Part shown: positions 8,005 through 15,772 of the stretch, piece by piece | Position numbering within the stretch: the stretch's first letter is position 1 | Layout: each line of letters opens with the position of its first letter | Origin: Thermococcus sp. JdF3 | GTDB lineage: Archaea; Methanobacteriota_B; Thermococci; Thermococcales; Thermococcaceae | Reading direction: 5' to 3' | DNA length: 64,000 nucleotides | NCBI RefSeq assembly: GCF_012027495.1 | Contig: NZ_SNUK01000002.1 | Coordinates: 124,001 to 188,000 of the forward strand | Notes under the pieces: generated by a model | The model's input: only the letters and a program-made list of their open reading frames with translations | Told to the model about the DNA's origin: nothing | Database searches by the model: none | Position numbers and translations under genes: made by a program

Positions 8005-9705
8005 TCACACCTCCCCAAATCCAAGCTGTATCTTGTGAACTATTATCTCGGCCTTCTCGACCAGCTCCTCCGGAACGTCAAGGCCGTTTTCAAGGCGGAG
8101 CCTGAGCTGCTCCCTCAAACCCAATAACTCGTCCCTCACCTCTCCCCTGGCATAATGGAAGAGGTCGTCGGCATACTTGAGCGCGTTAACCAGGTCGTTG
8201 AGCTTCAGGTACAGGAGAAACAGCTCGCCGGCGTAGTACGCGCTCCGGGACAGGTCGTTGAGCGAGACGCTCTTGCTGAGGTTCTCGCGGTAGTTCATCC
8301 CAAGGAACTCGGCTATATCCTTCTGGAGCTCCGCAACGCTCTGGTAGCGCTCCTCCTTGTTCTTCGCCAGACACTTCATTACGATGGGCTCGAGGGGCTT
8401 GGCCTCTGGATTGAGCCGGCTTGGTGGGACCGGCTCCTCAAAGGTTATCTTCGAGGCAACCTCCACAAAGTCCTCTCCCTCGAAGGGCGGCCTTCCTGTG
8501 AGGAGCTCATATAGAACCGCCCCTATCTGCCAGACGTCGGTTCTTTCATCGGTTCCTCCAAAGCGGGAGCTTATCTGCTCGGGGGCGGCGTAGAGAGGGG
8601 TGAAGCTGACCGTGTGGGTTGTCCTGCTCTCCTTGAGGAGCTTGCTCAGCCCCCAGTCGCTCACCTTCGCCCGGCTGTTCCTCAGGAGTATGTTGCTCGG
8701 TTTGAGGTCGCGATGGATTACGCCCTTGGAATGGGCGTACTTCAGCCCCTCGGCAACGTCGAAGATTATTCTGGCGGCCTTTTCAGGGCTCACGGGCTTT
8801 CGAAGCTTTCCAAGGCTCGTCTCGCAGTATTCCATCTCAAGGTACGGAACCGGGAAGATGTTGTAGTCATAGAGTTCAACTATGTTGGGATGGTTGAGGA
8901 GCGACCAGTTCCTGACCTCTCTGAGGAACGCCTTACCTCCCTCTTCAGTCAGACTGAGCGGAACTTTGAGGGCAACCACACTTCCATCGTGCTTCTCCGC
9001 CCGGTAGACCCGCGCAAAGCCGCCCTCACCGATGGGTTCAACCTTCCTATACCTTGCGAACAGCTCCTCCAGCAGCGACTTGGGGGAAGCGGGAGCGGAA
9101 CCCTCAACCGGAACCTGAACGGGTTTTTTCCGCTCCCTTGGTCTTTCAAGAACCTCGGCTCTGACCTTCACCTTTGCACTCACCGCACCGGAGCGGACGG
9201 TTATCCTGGCGCTTACCTTCCCGGGATTTCTGGGAACGGCCCTCAGCGTCTGAGAGACGTATTCGCCCGGCCTCACGTTCCTGAAGTAGACCCTCGTTGA
9301 ACTGAGCTCGAAGTACCTTGCCAGGTCTCCCAGGTCAACCTCAACGTTTATCGTTCCCCTGAGGAGATTCCTGAAGCCCACCTTGACCGGAACGTCCTCT
9401 CCAGCGTAGAGGCTGTGCGGAATCTCAACCACCAGGGACTTCCGGAGGAGCTCTTTCATGTCCTCCCTTGGAACGGGGGGAACAGGAGGGGCAGGTCCAG
9501 GGTAGCGGTATTTGTACCTCCTCTTGCTGGACTTTGAAACGTCCTTAAGCAGATGTTTTATCAGGCGTCCAAACCACATAACGACCACTATGAATATTAT
9601 GAATCCCGCTCCACCTCCAAAGATGAAGGAGATGAGCACGACCACGATGAAGAGCTTCACAAGGCTCTCCGCGATGTCATCGTCAAACCAGTGCCACATG
9701 TGCAC
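8005..9705 (-). CDS. Membrane-anchored Hanks-type Ser/Thr protein kinase
   Basis: Numbered from the upstream in-frame GTG at 9735, the protein has an N-terminal hydrophobic hairpin (about 21-57), a Pro-rich linker (79-90), a beta-rich domain (about 98-197) and a full kinase domain (about 228-478): GEGGFA loop (236-241), Lys257, Glu273, HRDLKPSN (341-348), DWG in place of DFG (360-362) and APE (384-386). The last 95 residues are helical. GGAGG lies 7 nt before the GTG at 9705, which I prefer as the start (566 residues). Kinase and sensor-like parts probably face the cytoplasm. It heads the operon with the Vps4-like ATPase, PP2C phosphatase and Snf7-like gene. Confidence 0.9.
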   Translation of the reverse strand: MHMWHWFDDDIAESLVKLFIVVVLISFIFGGGAGFIIFIVVVMWFGRLIKHLLKDVSKSSKRRYKYRYPGPAPPVPPVPREDMKELLRKSLVVEIPHSLYAGEDVPVKVGFRNLLRGTINVEVDLGDLARYFELSSTRVYFRNVRPGEYVSQTLRAVPRNPGKVSARITVRSGAVSAKVKVRAEVLERPRERKKPVQVPVEGSAPASPKSLLEELFARYRKVEPIGEGGFARVYRAEKHDGSVVALKVPLSLTEEGGKAFLREVRNWSLLNHPNIVELYDYNIFPVPYLEMEYCETSLGKLRKPVSPEKAARIIFDVAEGLKYAHSKGVIHRDLKPSNILLRNSRAKVSDWGLSKLLKESRTTHTVSFTPLYAAPEQISSRFGGTDERTDVWQIGAVLYELLTGRPPFEGEDFVEVASKITFEEPVPPSRLNPEAKPLEPIVMKCLAKNKEERYQSVAELQKDIAEFLGMNYRENLSKSVSLNDLSRSAYYAGELFLLYLKLNDLVNALKYADDLFHYARGEVRDELLGLREQLRLRLENGLDVPEELVEKAEIIVHKIQLGFGEV

Positions 9706-9763
9706 GGCTATCCCTCCATCCGCGCTAATTTCCACAGTCCCGGGCTCTCCTTAATCCTTTTTG

Positions 9764-9831
9764 ATTCCAATTTGGAATATCCTCCGAGCGGAATTTGGAG
9801 ATATGACAAGTTTTTGAGAGAGAATTTGGAC
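9764..9831. promoter_or_regulatory. Palindrome and TTTGGA box cluster upstream of the kinase operon
   Basis: The gap between the two halves of the ESCRT-like locus holds a perfect palindrome, ATTCCAA-T-TTGGAAT (9764-9778), and two more GAATTTGGA copies (9791-9799 and 9822-9830). The same box recurs upstream of the other half of the locus (13443-13519). A weak TATA-like AAGGATTAAGG on the minus strand (about 9749-9759) lies just downstream of the palindrome. This fits a binding site for a shared regulator, which is inference. Confidence 0.5.
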
Positions 9832-9841
9832 AAAATGAAAG

Positions 9842-10441
9842 TCACTCAAGCTCCGCCTCCTCCTTCCGCTCCTTCGTCACTTTCTCGGCTGCAGCCCTCG
9901 GCTCAAGCTCGCCCTCCTTAACGGCCTGTATCGTCCTCATAATCTCCTGCAGCTCTTCATCCTCCTCAAACTCAATTCCAGCCCCGAGGGCCTGGTCGGT
10001 ATAGCCGAGCATGGTGTTGAGGTTTTCGTTGAGGTTCCGGGCGTCGAGCTGCATGCTGACGAGGTGTTTCTCAAGCTCCTCCGGGGACATTTTCCTGAGA
10101 AGTTCCCAGGTGGGGGTTCCTTTCAGTATGGCCTCGTTCTCCTTGATTATCAGGAGATTGGCCACGAGCATGAGTTGCTTGTTGAGTTGGGCGTGGGTGT
10201 TCTGGAGGCTCTGCTTCTTCCTGTTCAGGGTTTTAATCTTGGTCGCTATGGTGAGCTCCTCGCTTTTGCTCCTCGCTTCCTTTGCCCTCTGGAACAGCGC
10301 CGCTATCTGGGCGTCAATCTCGGCTATCTCGTCCTCTATCTTCCGTATCTGCATGTCGAGTTTTACCTGGTTCTCCCTGAGCTGGTCAATCGGTATGTCC
10401 AGGGGGTTCTTCCTCCCGAAAAATCTGGAAAGGAACCCCAT
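9842..10441 (-). CDS. ESCRT-III/PspA-like coiled-coil protein (paralogue B)
   Basis: The 199-residue protein starts with a short amphipathic basic segment (MGFLSRFFGRKNP), as in membrane-binding ESCRT-III and PspA/Vipp1 proteins, followed by a long helical hairpin (about 20-95) and an acidic helical tail. It is a clear paralogue of the protein encoded at 10441-11037, sharing a pattern around NLIV-K--E--L, a Trp-Leu pair, then PE-LE--LV---LD-R. Its ATG overlaps the upstream stop (TGATG), with GGAGG upstream. It is the last gene of the four-gene upstream operon. Polymerisation on membranes and handling by the Vps4-like ATPase are inferred. Confidence 0.6.
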   Translation of the reverse strand: MGFLSRFFGRKNPLDIPIDQLRENQVKLDMQIRKIEDEIAEIDAQIAALFQRAKEARSKSEELTIATKIKTLNRKKQSLQNTHAQLNKQLMLVANLLIIKENEAILKGTPTWELLRKMSPEELEKHLVSMQLDARNLNENLNTMLGYTDQALGAGIEFEEDEELQEIMRTIQAVKEGELEPRAAAEKVTKERKEEAELE

Positions 10442-11037
10442 CACAGCTCCTCCTCCGTCTCTTTTTCAAGTTTGGGCGAGGCTATCTCGCTGGCGACCTG
10501 TTCAATGTCCGCTTCGCCGGTCTCGACTCTGGCCCAGGCCTCCATGAGCTCCCTCTCGGTCTGGTCTTCCGTTCCCTCAAACTCGGCTATGTCCATCTCG
10601 AAGACCCTGTTCAGGCTCTCAACCATCTCGTCGAACTCCCTTCCGTCGAGGGTCACCTTCACGAGCACGCTTTCCAGCTGCTCCGGCTCGACTTTGGAGA
10701 GCTTGTCCCACAGGCCTATCTTCCTTAGCTCCTTCTCATACTTCTTGACGACTATCAGGTTCTTGACGAAGGTGTACTGCTTCTGTGCCGTCGTGAAGTC
10801 CCTCAGCCTGAGCTTCTGCTCCATGTCGAGGCTTTTGATCTCCTGGGCGAGCATCTTCTTCTTGAGCACGTCCGCCCCGATGCCCTCCTGGAAGAGCTGC
10901 TTCTTTTTCTTCTCTATGCGCTCTATCTCCTTCTTCGTCCTCTCAAGCCTGTTCCTGAGGCGTATCTCTTCCTCCTGAAGCTCCCTGAGGGAGAGCTTTT
11001 CGATTGGGTTCTTCCTAAACCTGTCAAGTATTCCCAT
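10441..11037 (-). CDS. ESCRT-III/PspA-like coiled-coil protein (paralogue A)
   Basis: This 198-residue helical protein begins MGILDRFRKNP, an amphipathic basic start like that of its downstream paralogue and of PspA/ESCRT-III proteins. A long charged coiled coil (about 20-95) contains a run of KKKKQ residues, and the C-terminal third is acidic. The ATG at 11037 sits 5 nt behind GAGGTGG; a GTG at 11046 is in frame but inside the ribosome site. Two such paralogues in tandem suggest a mixed filament. Snf7-like and PspA-like assignments belong to the same superfamily, and I cannot separate them by eye. Confidence 0.6.
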   Translation of the reverse strand: MGILDRFRKNPIEKLSLRELQEEEIRLRNRLERTKKEIERIEKKKKQLFQEGIGADVLKKKMLAQEIKSLDMEQKLRLRDFTTAQKQYTFVKNLIVVKKYEKELRKIGLWDKLSKVEPEQLESVLVKVTLDGREFDEMVESLNRVFEMDIAEFEGTEDQTERELMEAWARVETGEADIEQVASEIASPKLEKETEEEL

Positions 11038-11047
11038 CTCAACCACC

Positions 11048-12871
11048 TCACTTCCGTATCAACACGAGTCCGAATCCATCTATGTATTTCACCAGATTGC
11101 CGTCGCGGCCGATTTCATAGAACGCCCGCCTCACGTATTCCTCATCACCGCAGTCGAGGCACTCGCTGAGAGGCAGATAGTCCCTGCCCTCAAGCTTTTT
11201 CCTCACGCAGTCCCTGACCTTCGCGTACATCTCCTCATCAAGCTCAAGGCGCACCAGCGGAGCGAGTGCCTTGGCGTAGCGGTCGTTGGGGTTGTGAATT
11301 ATCTCGCCGCTCTCTGTATCGAGGAGTATCAGCGAGACGTTCTCCGAGTAGAAGTTCCTGTGGAAGTCCTCCGATGAGACGTATTTTCTCACCCTCTCCT
11401 CGAAGCCGAGGGGAGAGGCTATAACGAGAACCGTCCTAGTGTTGTCCTTCGAGTCCCTCGCATCGATGAGGTGCACGTTGATCTCCGCCAGACTCAGGGG
11501 ATCCGTGTCGAGGCCGAGCTCCGCCAGCCTTTCAACCCTCGTCAGGTAAATTCCCCTAACGAGTATCCGCTCCTTCCTTCCGAGAAGCTTCTTCTCCTTC
11601 AGGGTTATCTCAACGTACCTGTTTTCCGGCAGGTTCTTGAGGGACTTCTCGTCAAGCTTTCCAGCAAATCTTGATGTGTCCTCACCCTTCCTCTCCTCTA
11701 GGCTCTCAACGGAGTAGGTTTTGCCAAGGAGCCGCACTTCCCTTGCGAATTTGCTCTTCATCCTGCCCACGAAGTTCAGCTCCCCTATCCTTGCCTCGTC
11801 CCTGAGAACCAGGCGGGAGCCCTTCTCAACCTTGCCCGACATCGCGAGGATTTCCTCTATCCTGCCCTTCAGCAGGCTCTCCTTCTCCGACAGCTCAAGC
11901 TCCCTTTTCCTGAGCTCCATCTCCCTGGATTTCAGCTCAAGCTCTCTCCTCCTGAGCTTCTCCTCAAGGAGCCTCGCCTCGCGCAGAGCCTCCTCCCTGG
12001 CGCGGGTCAGCTCCTCCTCCAGCTTTCTCCTCAGCTCCTCGTCCCTGAGCTCAAGTAGCCTCTTCTCAAGCTCGGCCTTTTCCCTCTCGAACCTCTCCAC
12101 GAGCTCCTCCCTTTCCCTGCGGAGCCTCTCAATCTCCTCAAGGCTCGATGACCGGAGTTCCGCCTCAAGCCTCTCGCGCTCTCCCTCGAAGAACGCCACC
12201 ATTTCGGCTATTCTCTTTTTCAGCCCGCGAACCTTTGCCTCGTAGCTCTCCCTGACAGCTTCAACTTCCTCCGCCTTTTCCCGCTCCCACTCTTCCATGA
12301 GCGTTCTGAACCAGCCGTATTTGCTCGCCTCGTTTATCGCCGCATCTACCTTCTCGCGGTAGCCCTTCCACGTTCTCTTCAGATAGTATCTGAGAGGAAG
12401 CTTTATCTCCGGGTCTTCGAGCTGCTCCTCTATCCACCTGTCCATACCGAGGTAGTAAGTTTTGAGGAGCTGAACCATCTCCGGCTCCCTGCGGTAGAGC
12501 TTTTCAAGTACGTCCTCCCTCGTCGTGATCTCAAAGACGTTGTACTTCAGTATCTCATCTATCACGCCTATCTCACGTTCTGAGAAGCGCTTTTCTGCAG
12601 GTGGGAAGTCCTCGCCCTTCTTCCGGAAGCTCCACGCCAGTATCGCCAGAGATGCCTCGAACTTTGACCTGAATGCCGTGTCGAGGTCCCTCAGAAAGTC
12701 CCCGCATTCGCCTTCGAGATAGCGCGAGTACGAGTCGAGAATCCTCTCCCACAGGTTCCTCCGGGTCTCGAAGTCCTCAACGGTCACGTCCCTGCCCTGC
12801 CTCAGAATCCTCTCCGCCGGCCGGAGCAGGTTCTTCACACATTCCGAGTTTCCCTCGTTGAACACCACCAT
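11048..12871 (-). CDS. Large coiled-coil protein of unknown function in the ESCRT-like locus
   Basis: The 607-residue protein has a helical N-terminal part (1-190) with Trp-rich stretches, an extended Glu/Arg/Leu coiled coil (about 195-365), a mixed alpha/beta region (about 370-540), and a small C-terminal domain holding CLDCGDEE (about 565-572) and a likely winged-helix ending (FYEIGRDGNLVKYIDGFG). No signal peptide or membrane helix is seen. I do not recognise the family. It lies between the unknown 172-residue protein and the tandem ESCRT-III/PspA-like genes, 1 nt from the latter's ribosome site. A scaffold or adaptor role is plausible but unproven. Confidence 0.8.
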   Translation of the reverse strand: MVVFNEGNSECVKNLLRPAERILRQGRDVTVEDFETRRNLWERILDSYSRYLEGECGDFLRDLDTAFRSKFEASLAILAWSFRKKGEDFPPAEKRFSEREIGVIDEILKYNVFEITTREDVLEKLYRREPEMVQLLKTYYLGMDRWIEEQLEDPEIKLPLRYYLKRTWKGYREKVDAAINEASKYGWFRTLMEEWEREKAEEVEAVRESYEAKVRGLKKRIAEMVAFFEGERERLEAELRSSSLEEIERLRREREELVERFEREKAELEKRLLELRDEELRRKLEEELTRAREEALREARLLEEKLRRRELELKSREMELRKRELELSEKESLLKGRIEEILAMSGKVEKGSRLVLRDEARIGELNFVGRMKSKFAREVRLLGKTYSVESLEERKGEDTSRFAGKLDEKSLKNLPENRYVEITLKEKKLLGRKERILVRGIYLTRVERLAELGLDTDPLSLAEINVHLIDARDSKDNTRTVLVIASPLGFEERVRKYVSSEDFHRNFYSENVSLILLDTESGEIIHNPNDRYAKALAPLVRLELDEEMYAKVRDCVRKKLEGRDYLPLSECLDCGDEEYVRRAFYEIGRDGNLVKYIDGFGLVLIRK

Positions 12872-12880
12872 GCTATCACC

Positions 12881-13399
12881 TCACAGCAGAAGGGAGAGCT
12901 CCTTCTCCAGCTTTCTGGCCAAGTCGTCAACCGCGGTGCCGTAGCCTTCAATGCCGATGACAACCCTCGTTCCCTCTCCGGTCTCCTCAACGGAGGCCTC
13001 TATCTCCATCCTGCCCTTTTTGGTGTACGCCCGGTACCTCGAAACGTTCCCCTCAGAGGAGACGTAGTAAGCTCCAAATTTTGAGAGGACATATTTCAGC
13101 AGCTTCTGAACGACTATGGGCTCTTCCCCGGCCAGATACTCAAGCTCCCTCCTGTTGGGGGCAACCTTCGAGCCTATGTCCTCCGGCTCCACCCGGTACA
13201 CCCTTACCTTTCCCTCCGTTGGGGGATCGAGCTTTGAGAGAAGCTCCTCCGCAAAACTCTCAACGTCGCTGGCCTCTATTATGAAGGATATCCCCCTAAC
13301 CTTGGAAATTCTGGCACGGTTTGACCACTTATCCAGCAGGTATTCAACGCGCTTTCGCTCGGCGTCGTTTTCATAACCCACTATGAACAGATGCGGCAT
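12881..13399 (-). CDS. Unknown 172-residue protein, first gene of the ESCRT-like upstream operon
   Basis: This soluble alpha/beta protein starts with a beta strand and helix (MPHLFIVGYEND) and ends with an amphipathic helix (VDDLARKLEKELSLLL). Its C-terminal half alternates strands (GRMEIEASV, TRVVIGIEGYG), like a SRPBCC/coenzyme-binding or TBP-like fold, but I cannot assign it. The start is supported by GGGGTGA 5 nt upstream. A TATA box (13451-13458, minus strand) and four TTTGGA boxes precede it. It is the promoter-proximal gene, 9 nt before the coiled-coil gene. Confidence 0.75.
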   Translation of the reverse strand: MPHLFIVGYENDAERKRVEYLLDKWSNRARISKVRGISFIIEASDVESFAEELLSKLDPPTEGKVRVYRVEPEDIGSKVAPNRRELEYLAGEEPIVVQKLLKYVLSKFGAYYVSSEGNVSRYRAYTKKGRMEIEASVEETGEGTRVVIGIEGYGTAVDDLARKLEKELSLLL

Positions 13400-13442
13400 G
13401 ACGGTTCACCCCTAATCTCTACTCACTTACGCTATGCTGGGG

Positions 13443-13519
13443 TTTTGGAGTATATAATGTTTTCGGCAATTTGGAGAAAAGATGAACATGTCCAAATTTT
13501 CCATTTTGTAAAATTTGGA
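13443..13519. promoter_or_regulatory. Promoter with TTTGGA operator cluster for the ESCRT-like upstream operon
   Basis: On the minus strand ATTATATA (13451-13458) is a good TATA box, placing the start of transcription about 13428. Around it are TTTTGGAG (13443-13450), CAATTTGGAG (13467-13476) and a perfect 10-bp inverted repeat, TCCAAATTTT (13491-13500) with AAAATTTGGA (13510-13519), separated by 9 nt. The same box occurs at 9764-9831. The arrangement fits cooperative binding by one dimeric regulator. Confidence 0.55.
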
Positions 13520-13529
13520 AGAAGAGAGA

Positions 13530-14090
13530 TCAAGTCCTCTCGATGACGTCCTTCAAAATGCCCTCAACTTCACCGGCGACCTTTAGCAGCTCGTCGTTTC
13601 CGGTTATGCTCATGGCCTTCGTTGGAAGCAAAAGCCCCACATAGGTCTTTCCATCCTTTACGTAGACCACTATGTTGCACGGAAGGAACGAACCGCTGTT
13701 GATGTCGATGCCTATGAGCTGGCTTGAGAACTTCGGGTTGCAGGCGCCCAGTATTACGTACGGCTCCATCTCAAGATCGAGCTTTTCCTTGAAGAGCGTG
13801 TCAACCCTGACCTCGCTGAGGACTCCGAAGCCCTCCTTCTTCAGCTCTTCCTTGACCTTTGCCACCGTCTCGTCAAAGCCGGTCTTAACCTCCCGGACGT
13901 AGGCATACTCCTTATGGGACTCCTCCATTTCCTTCATCCCGTGCATGCCGTGGTGGCCTTTGCCCATCCCCTTGCCGTGGCCCTTGCAGCCTCCTCCTTT
14001 CTTTCCCTTACCTTTCATCCCGGCCATTTTGCCGTGCATCACCTTCATGCCGCCCTTCATCTTTTCCATCTCTCCGGTTTCACCGTTCAT
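13530..14090 (-). CDS. DUF302 protein with Met/His/Lys-rich N-terminus
   Basis: The 186-residue protein has a low-complexity N-terminus (about 1-60) made of Met, His, Gly and Lys (MHGK, CKGHGKGMGKGHHGMHG), which looks metal-binding, and a DUF302 domain (about 62-186) with the usual YVILGACNP and FLPCNIVVY motifs. The function of DUF302 is not established. Two more DUF302 genes occur in this window (24085-24498 and 38146-38499), both near metal or redox genes. GGTGAT precedes the ATG. No membrane segment is visible. The Met/His content suggests Cu(I) or Cu(II) handling, an inference. Confidence 0.85.
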   Translation of the reverse strand: MNGETGEMEKMKGGMKVMHGKMAGMKGKGKKGGGCKGHGKGMGKGHHGMHGMKEMEESHKEYAYVREVKTGFDETVAKVKEELKKEGFGVLSEVRVDTLFKEKLDLEMEPYVILGACNPKFSSQLIGIDINSGSFLPCNIVVYVKDGKTYVGLLLPTKAMSITGNDELLKVAGEVEGILKDVIERT

Positions 14091-14202
14091 GTCAAATCAC
14101 CTTTTTCTTTTGTCAATGTCTTTTTAATTTGAAGCGTTAATAGGGTTATTATGAGCAAAATGGTAATTAAAAGCCCCAAAAATTTCCAATATTGAAGGGT
14201 AC

Positions 14203-15102
14203 CTATCTCAATGCATTATAAAGTGCCTTCAAAAGAAGAACGATGGCGATTCCAGAGGTGGCCAGTGCCACAGGAACGTTGGCCTCAAACCACAGGTTCC
14301 TCAGAGCGGAGTATACCGGAAGGGCAGCGGCCGGCATCAGCAGGGGTATGAAATATCCGCTCCTCTTTATTCCCCCATAGCTGGAGAAAAAGTTCTCCCC
14401 CCTGAGCCTCCGCAGGGCATAGAGGGCAACCCCTATGAGGGGCGGGAGAACGAGGAGTGAAAACGGAACGGCCAGAACTGTAAAGACTCCAAAAAACAGC
14501 AGAACGGCGGTAAAGCCCCGATTTCCAACCTCCCGGGTTCAAAGCTTCCAGGGGGACGAGGCATGGAGGACTGCGTATGCAGCCACCAAAAGGAGAGTCG
14601 AGAGAAACGCATAGATCGCAAAATCTCCAGGGCTCACCGCGTAGCCGTCCTCAAGCTTCCAGTAGGAAGCCCAGAATCCCCAGAAAGCGCCAATGAAAAC
14701 AAAAAGCATCGAGACTTTCTTGACACTCCAATCGCTCAGAGCCTCTCCCGCAAAGTAAAGGCCAATCAGTACAGATATCAAGGCGTGCCACGCCAGCGGC
14801 GTCCAGATGAGCTGGAAGGGAAAATCCGTGTAAACGGTCTGAACAACGACGCCCTCAACGAGCCAGCCAAAGACCGCCCCCACGAGGAAAACTGAGTAAA
14901 CGTCCCTGCTCTAAAGTAGTTCGCCATGAGGAGCACGAAGAAGGCCAGAACTGAGTAGACGAGCCACGTCATCACGAACCCGGATGGAGTATCCTCCGGC
15001 CTCCACCTGGCCCAAAACATCATCTCGGATGTAGAAGAAGAGGATGTAGCCCAGGGAAAGCGTGGAGAGGAGCCTTCTGAGTACCTTCACTTTGGCCGTC
15101 AT
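14203..15102 (-). pseudogene. Decayed multi-spanning membrane protein gene
   Basis: Reading three frames in turn on the minus strand gives one continuous hydrophobic protein: about 25 residues from the ATG at 15102 (MTAKVKVLRRLLSTLSLGYI), then MTWLVYSVLAFFVLLMANYF (about 14915-14975) in a second frame, then a third frame from about 14910 that reaches a TGA at 14539-14541 and continues in the same frame, without any start codon for over 100 nt, to TAG at 14203-14205. Two frameshifts and one internal stop therefore interrupt about 298 codons with eight or so membrane helices. A GGTG lies before the ATG. I do not recognise the family. Sequencing error cannot be excluded, but three separate lesions favour real decay. 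Confidence 0.75.
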
Positions 15103-15125
15103 AAGCGCACCGCTCCCGAAAAAGC

Positions 15126-15133
15126 ATTATATA
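15126..15133 (+). promoter_or_regulatory. TATA box of the GNAT gene
   Basis: ATTATATA ends 22 nt before the ATG at 15155, so the transcript should begin within a few bases of that codon. This supports a nearly leaderless mRNA and the start chosen. Confidence 0.6.
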
Positions 15134-15154
15134 ACCTCCCTCATAAAAGTAACC

Positions 15155-15772
15155 ATGACGGAGATGGTTCTCAAGGCCGGCGAAGGAAAGAAAACCGAAG
15201 CCGAGCACTTCGCGGGGCTCATGGAGATTTCGGCTCCCGAGTACTTTCCGGCCCTGCTCGGGCCAAGGTTCTCTGAGATGTTCAAAACGCTCTTCCTCGA
15301 AAAAGAAAACCTCTTCAGCCACGAGCACGTGATTTTTGCGGTCTATGAGAACCGCATAGCAGGAATGCTCCTGGGCTACGACTGGAAGGTCAAGGAAAGG
15401 GAGGAAAAGAGAACCGGCTGGCTGATGCTGAAAACCCTCGGCTTCGACTTTCTAAGGCAGCTTCCAGCTTTCATAAGCGCCGCTTCCGGTTCAGGGAAGC
15501 TTGAGGAAGGGGACTATTACATCAGCAACGTCGCCGTTTACCCGGAATTCCGCGGAAAGGGCATCGGAAAGGCCCTCATGCTGAAGGCCGAAGAACTCGC
15601 CGAACAAAGCGGGGCGAGGAGAGTCGCACTGGACGTTGAAAAGGACAACGAGAACGCGATAAGGATATACAAACGGCTCGGCTACTCCGTTGAGAGAGAG
15701 CACTCCATCGAGCTCGGAGGGAGGAGGTACAGGTTCTACAGGATGACAAAACCACTGGAGAAAATAGAGTAG
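15155..15772 (+). CDS. GNAT family N-acetyltransferase
   Basis: The 205-residue protein carries a GNAT fold: the central strand NVAVYPEFRGKGIGKALM (about 127-144) contains the acetyl-CoA pyrophosphate loop RGKGIGKA, followed by VALDVEKDNENAIRIYKRLGY, the usual motif B. The frame is open from 15062, but the ATG at 15155 lies right after a TATA box and begins the conserved part, so the upstream start would be untranscribed. The acceptor substrate is not predictable. Its promoter region abuts the decayed membrane gene transcribed in the other direction. Confidence 0.85.
   Translation: MTEMVLKAGEGKKTEAEHFAGLMEISAPEYFPALLGPRFSEMFKTLFLEKENLFSHEHVIFAVYENRIAGMLLGYDWKVKEREEKRTGWLMLKTLGFDFLRQLPAFISAASGSGKLEEGDYYISNVAVYPEFRGKGIGKALMLKAEELAEQSGARRVALDVEKDNENAIRIYKRLGYSVEREHSIELGGRRYRFYRMTKPLEKIE

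Noticed and set aside
5512-13399. Bacterial tellurite-type kinase/phosphatase/vWA cluster as an explanation for the locus
   Set aside because: The kinase and PP2C pair resemble that arrangement, but there is no vWA or TerD protein. The AAA protein reads as Vps4-like instead.
14539-14541. In-frame TGA as selenocysteine codon
   Set aside because: The same gene has two frameshifts upstream, so decay explains the TGA better. Selenocysteine is not expected in Thermococcus.
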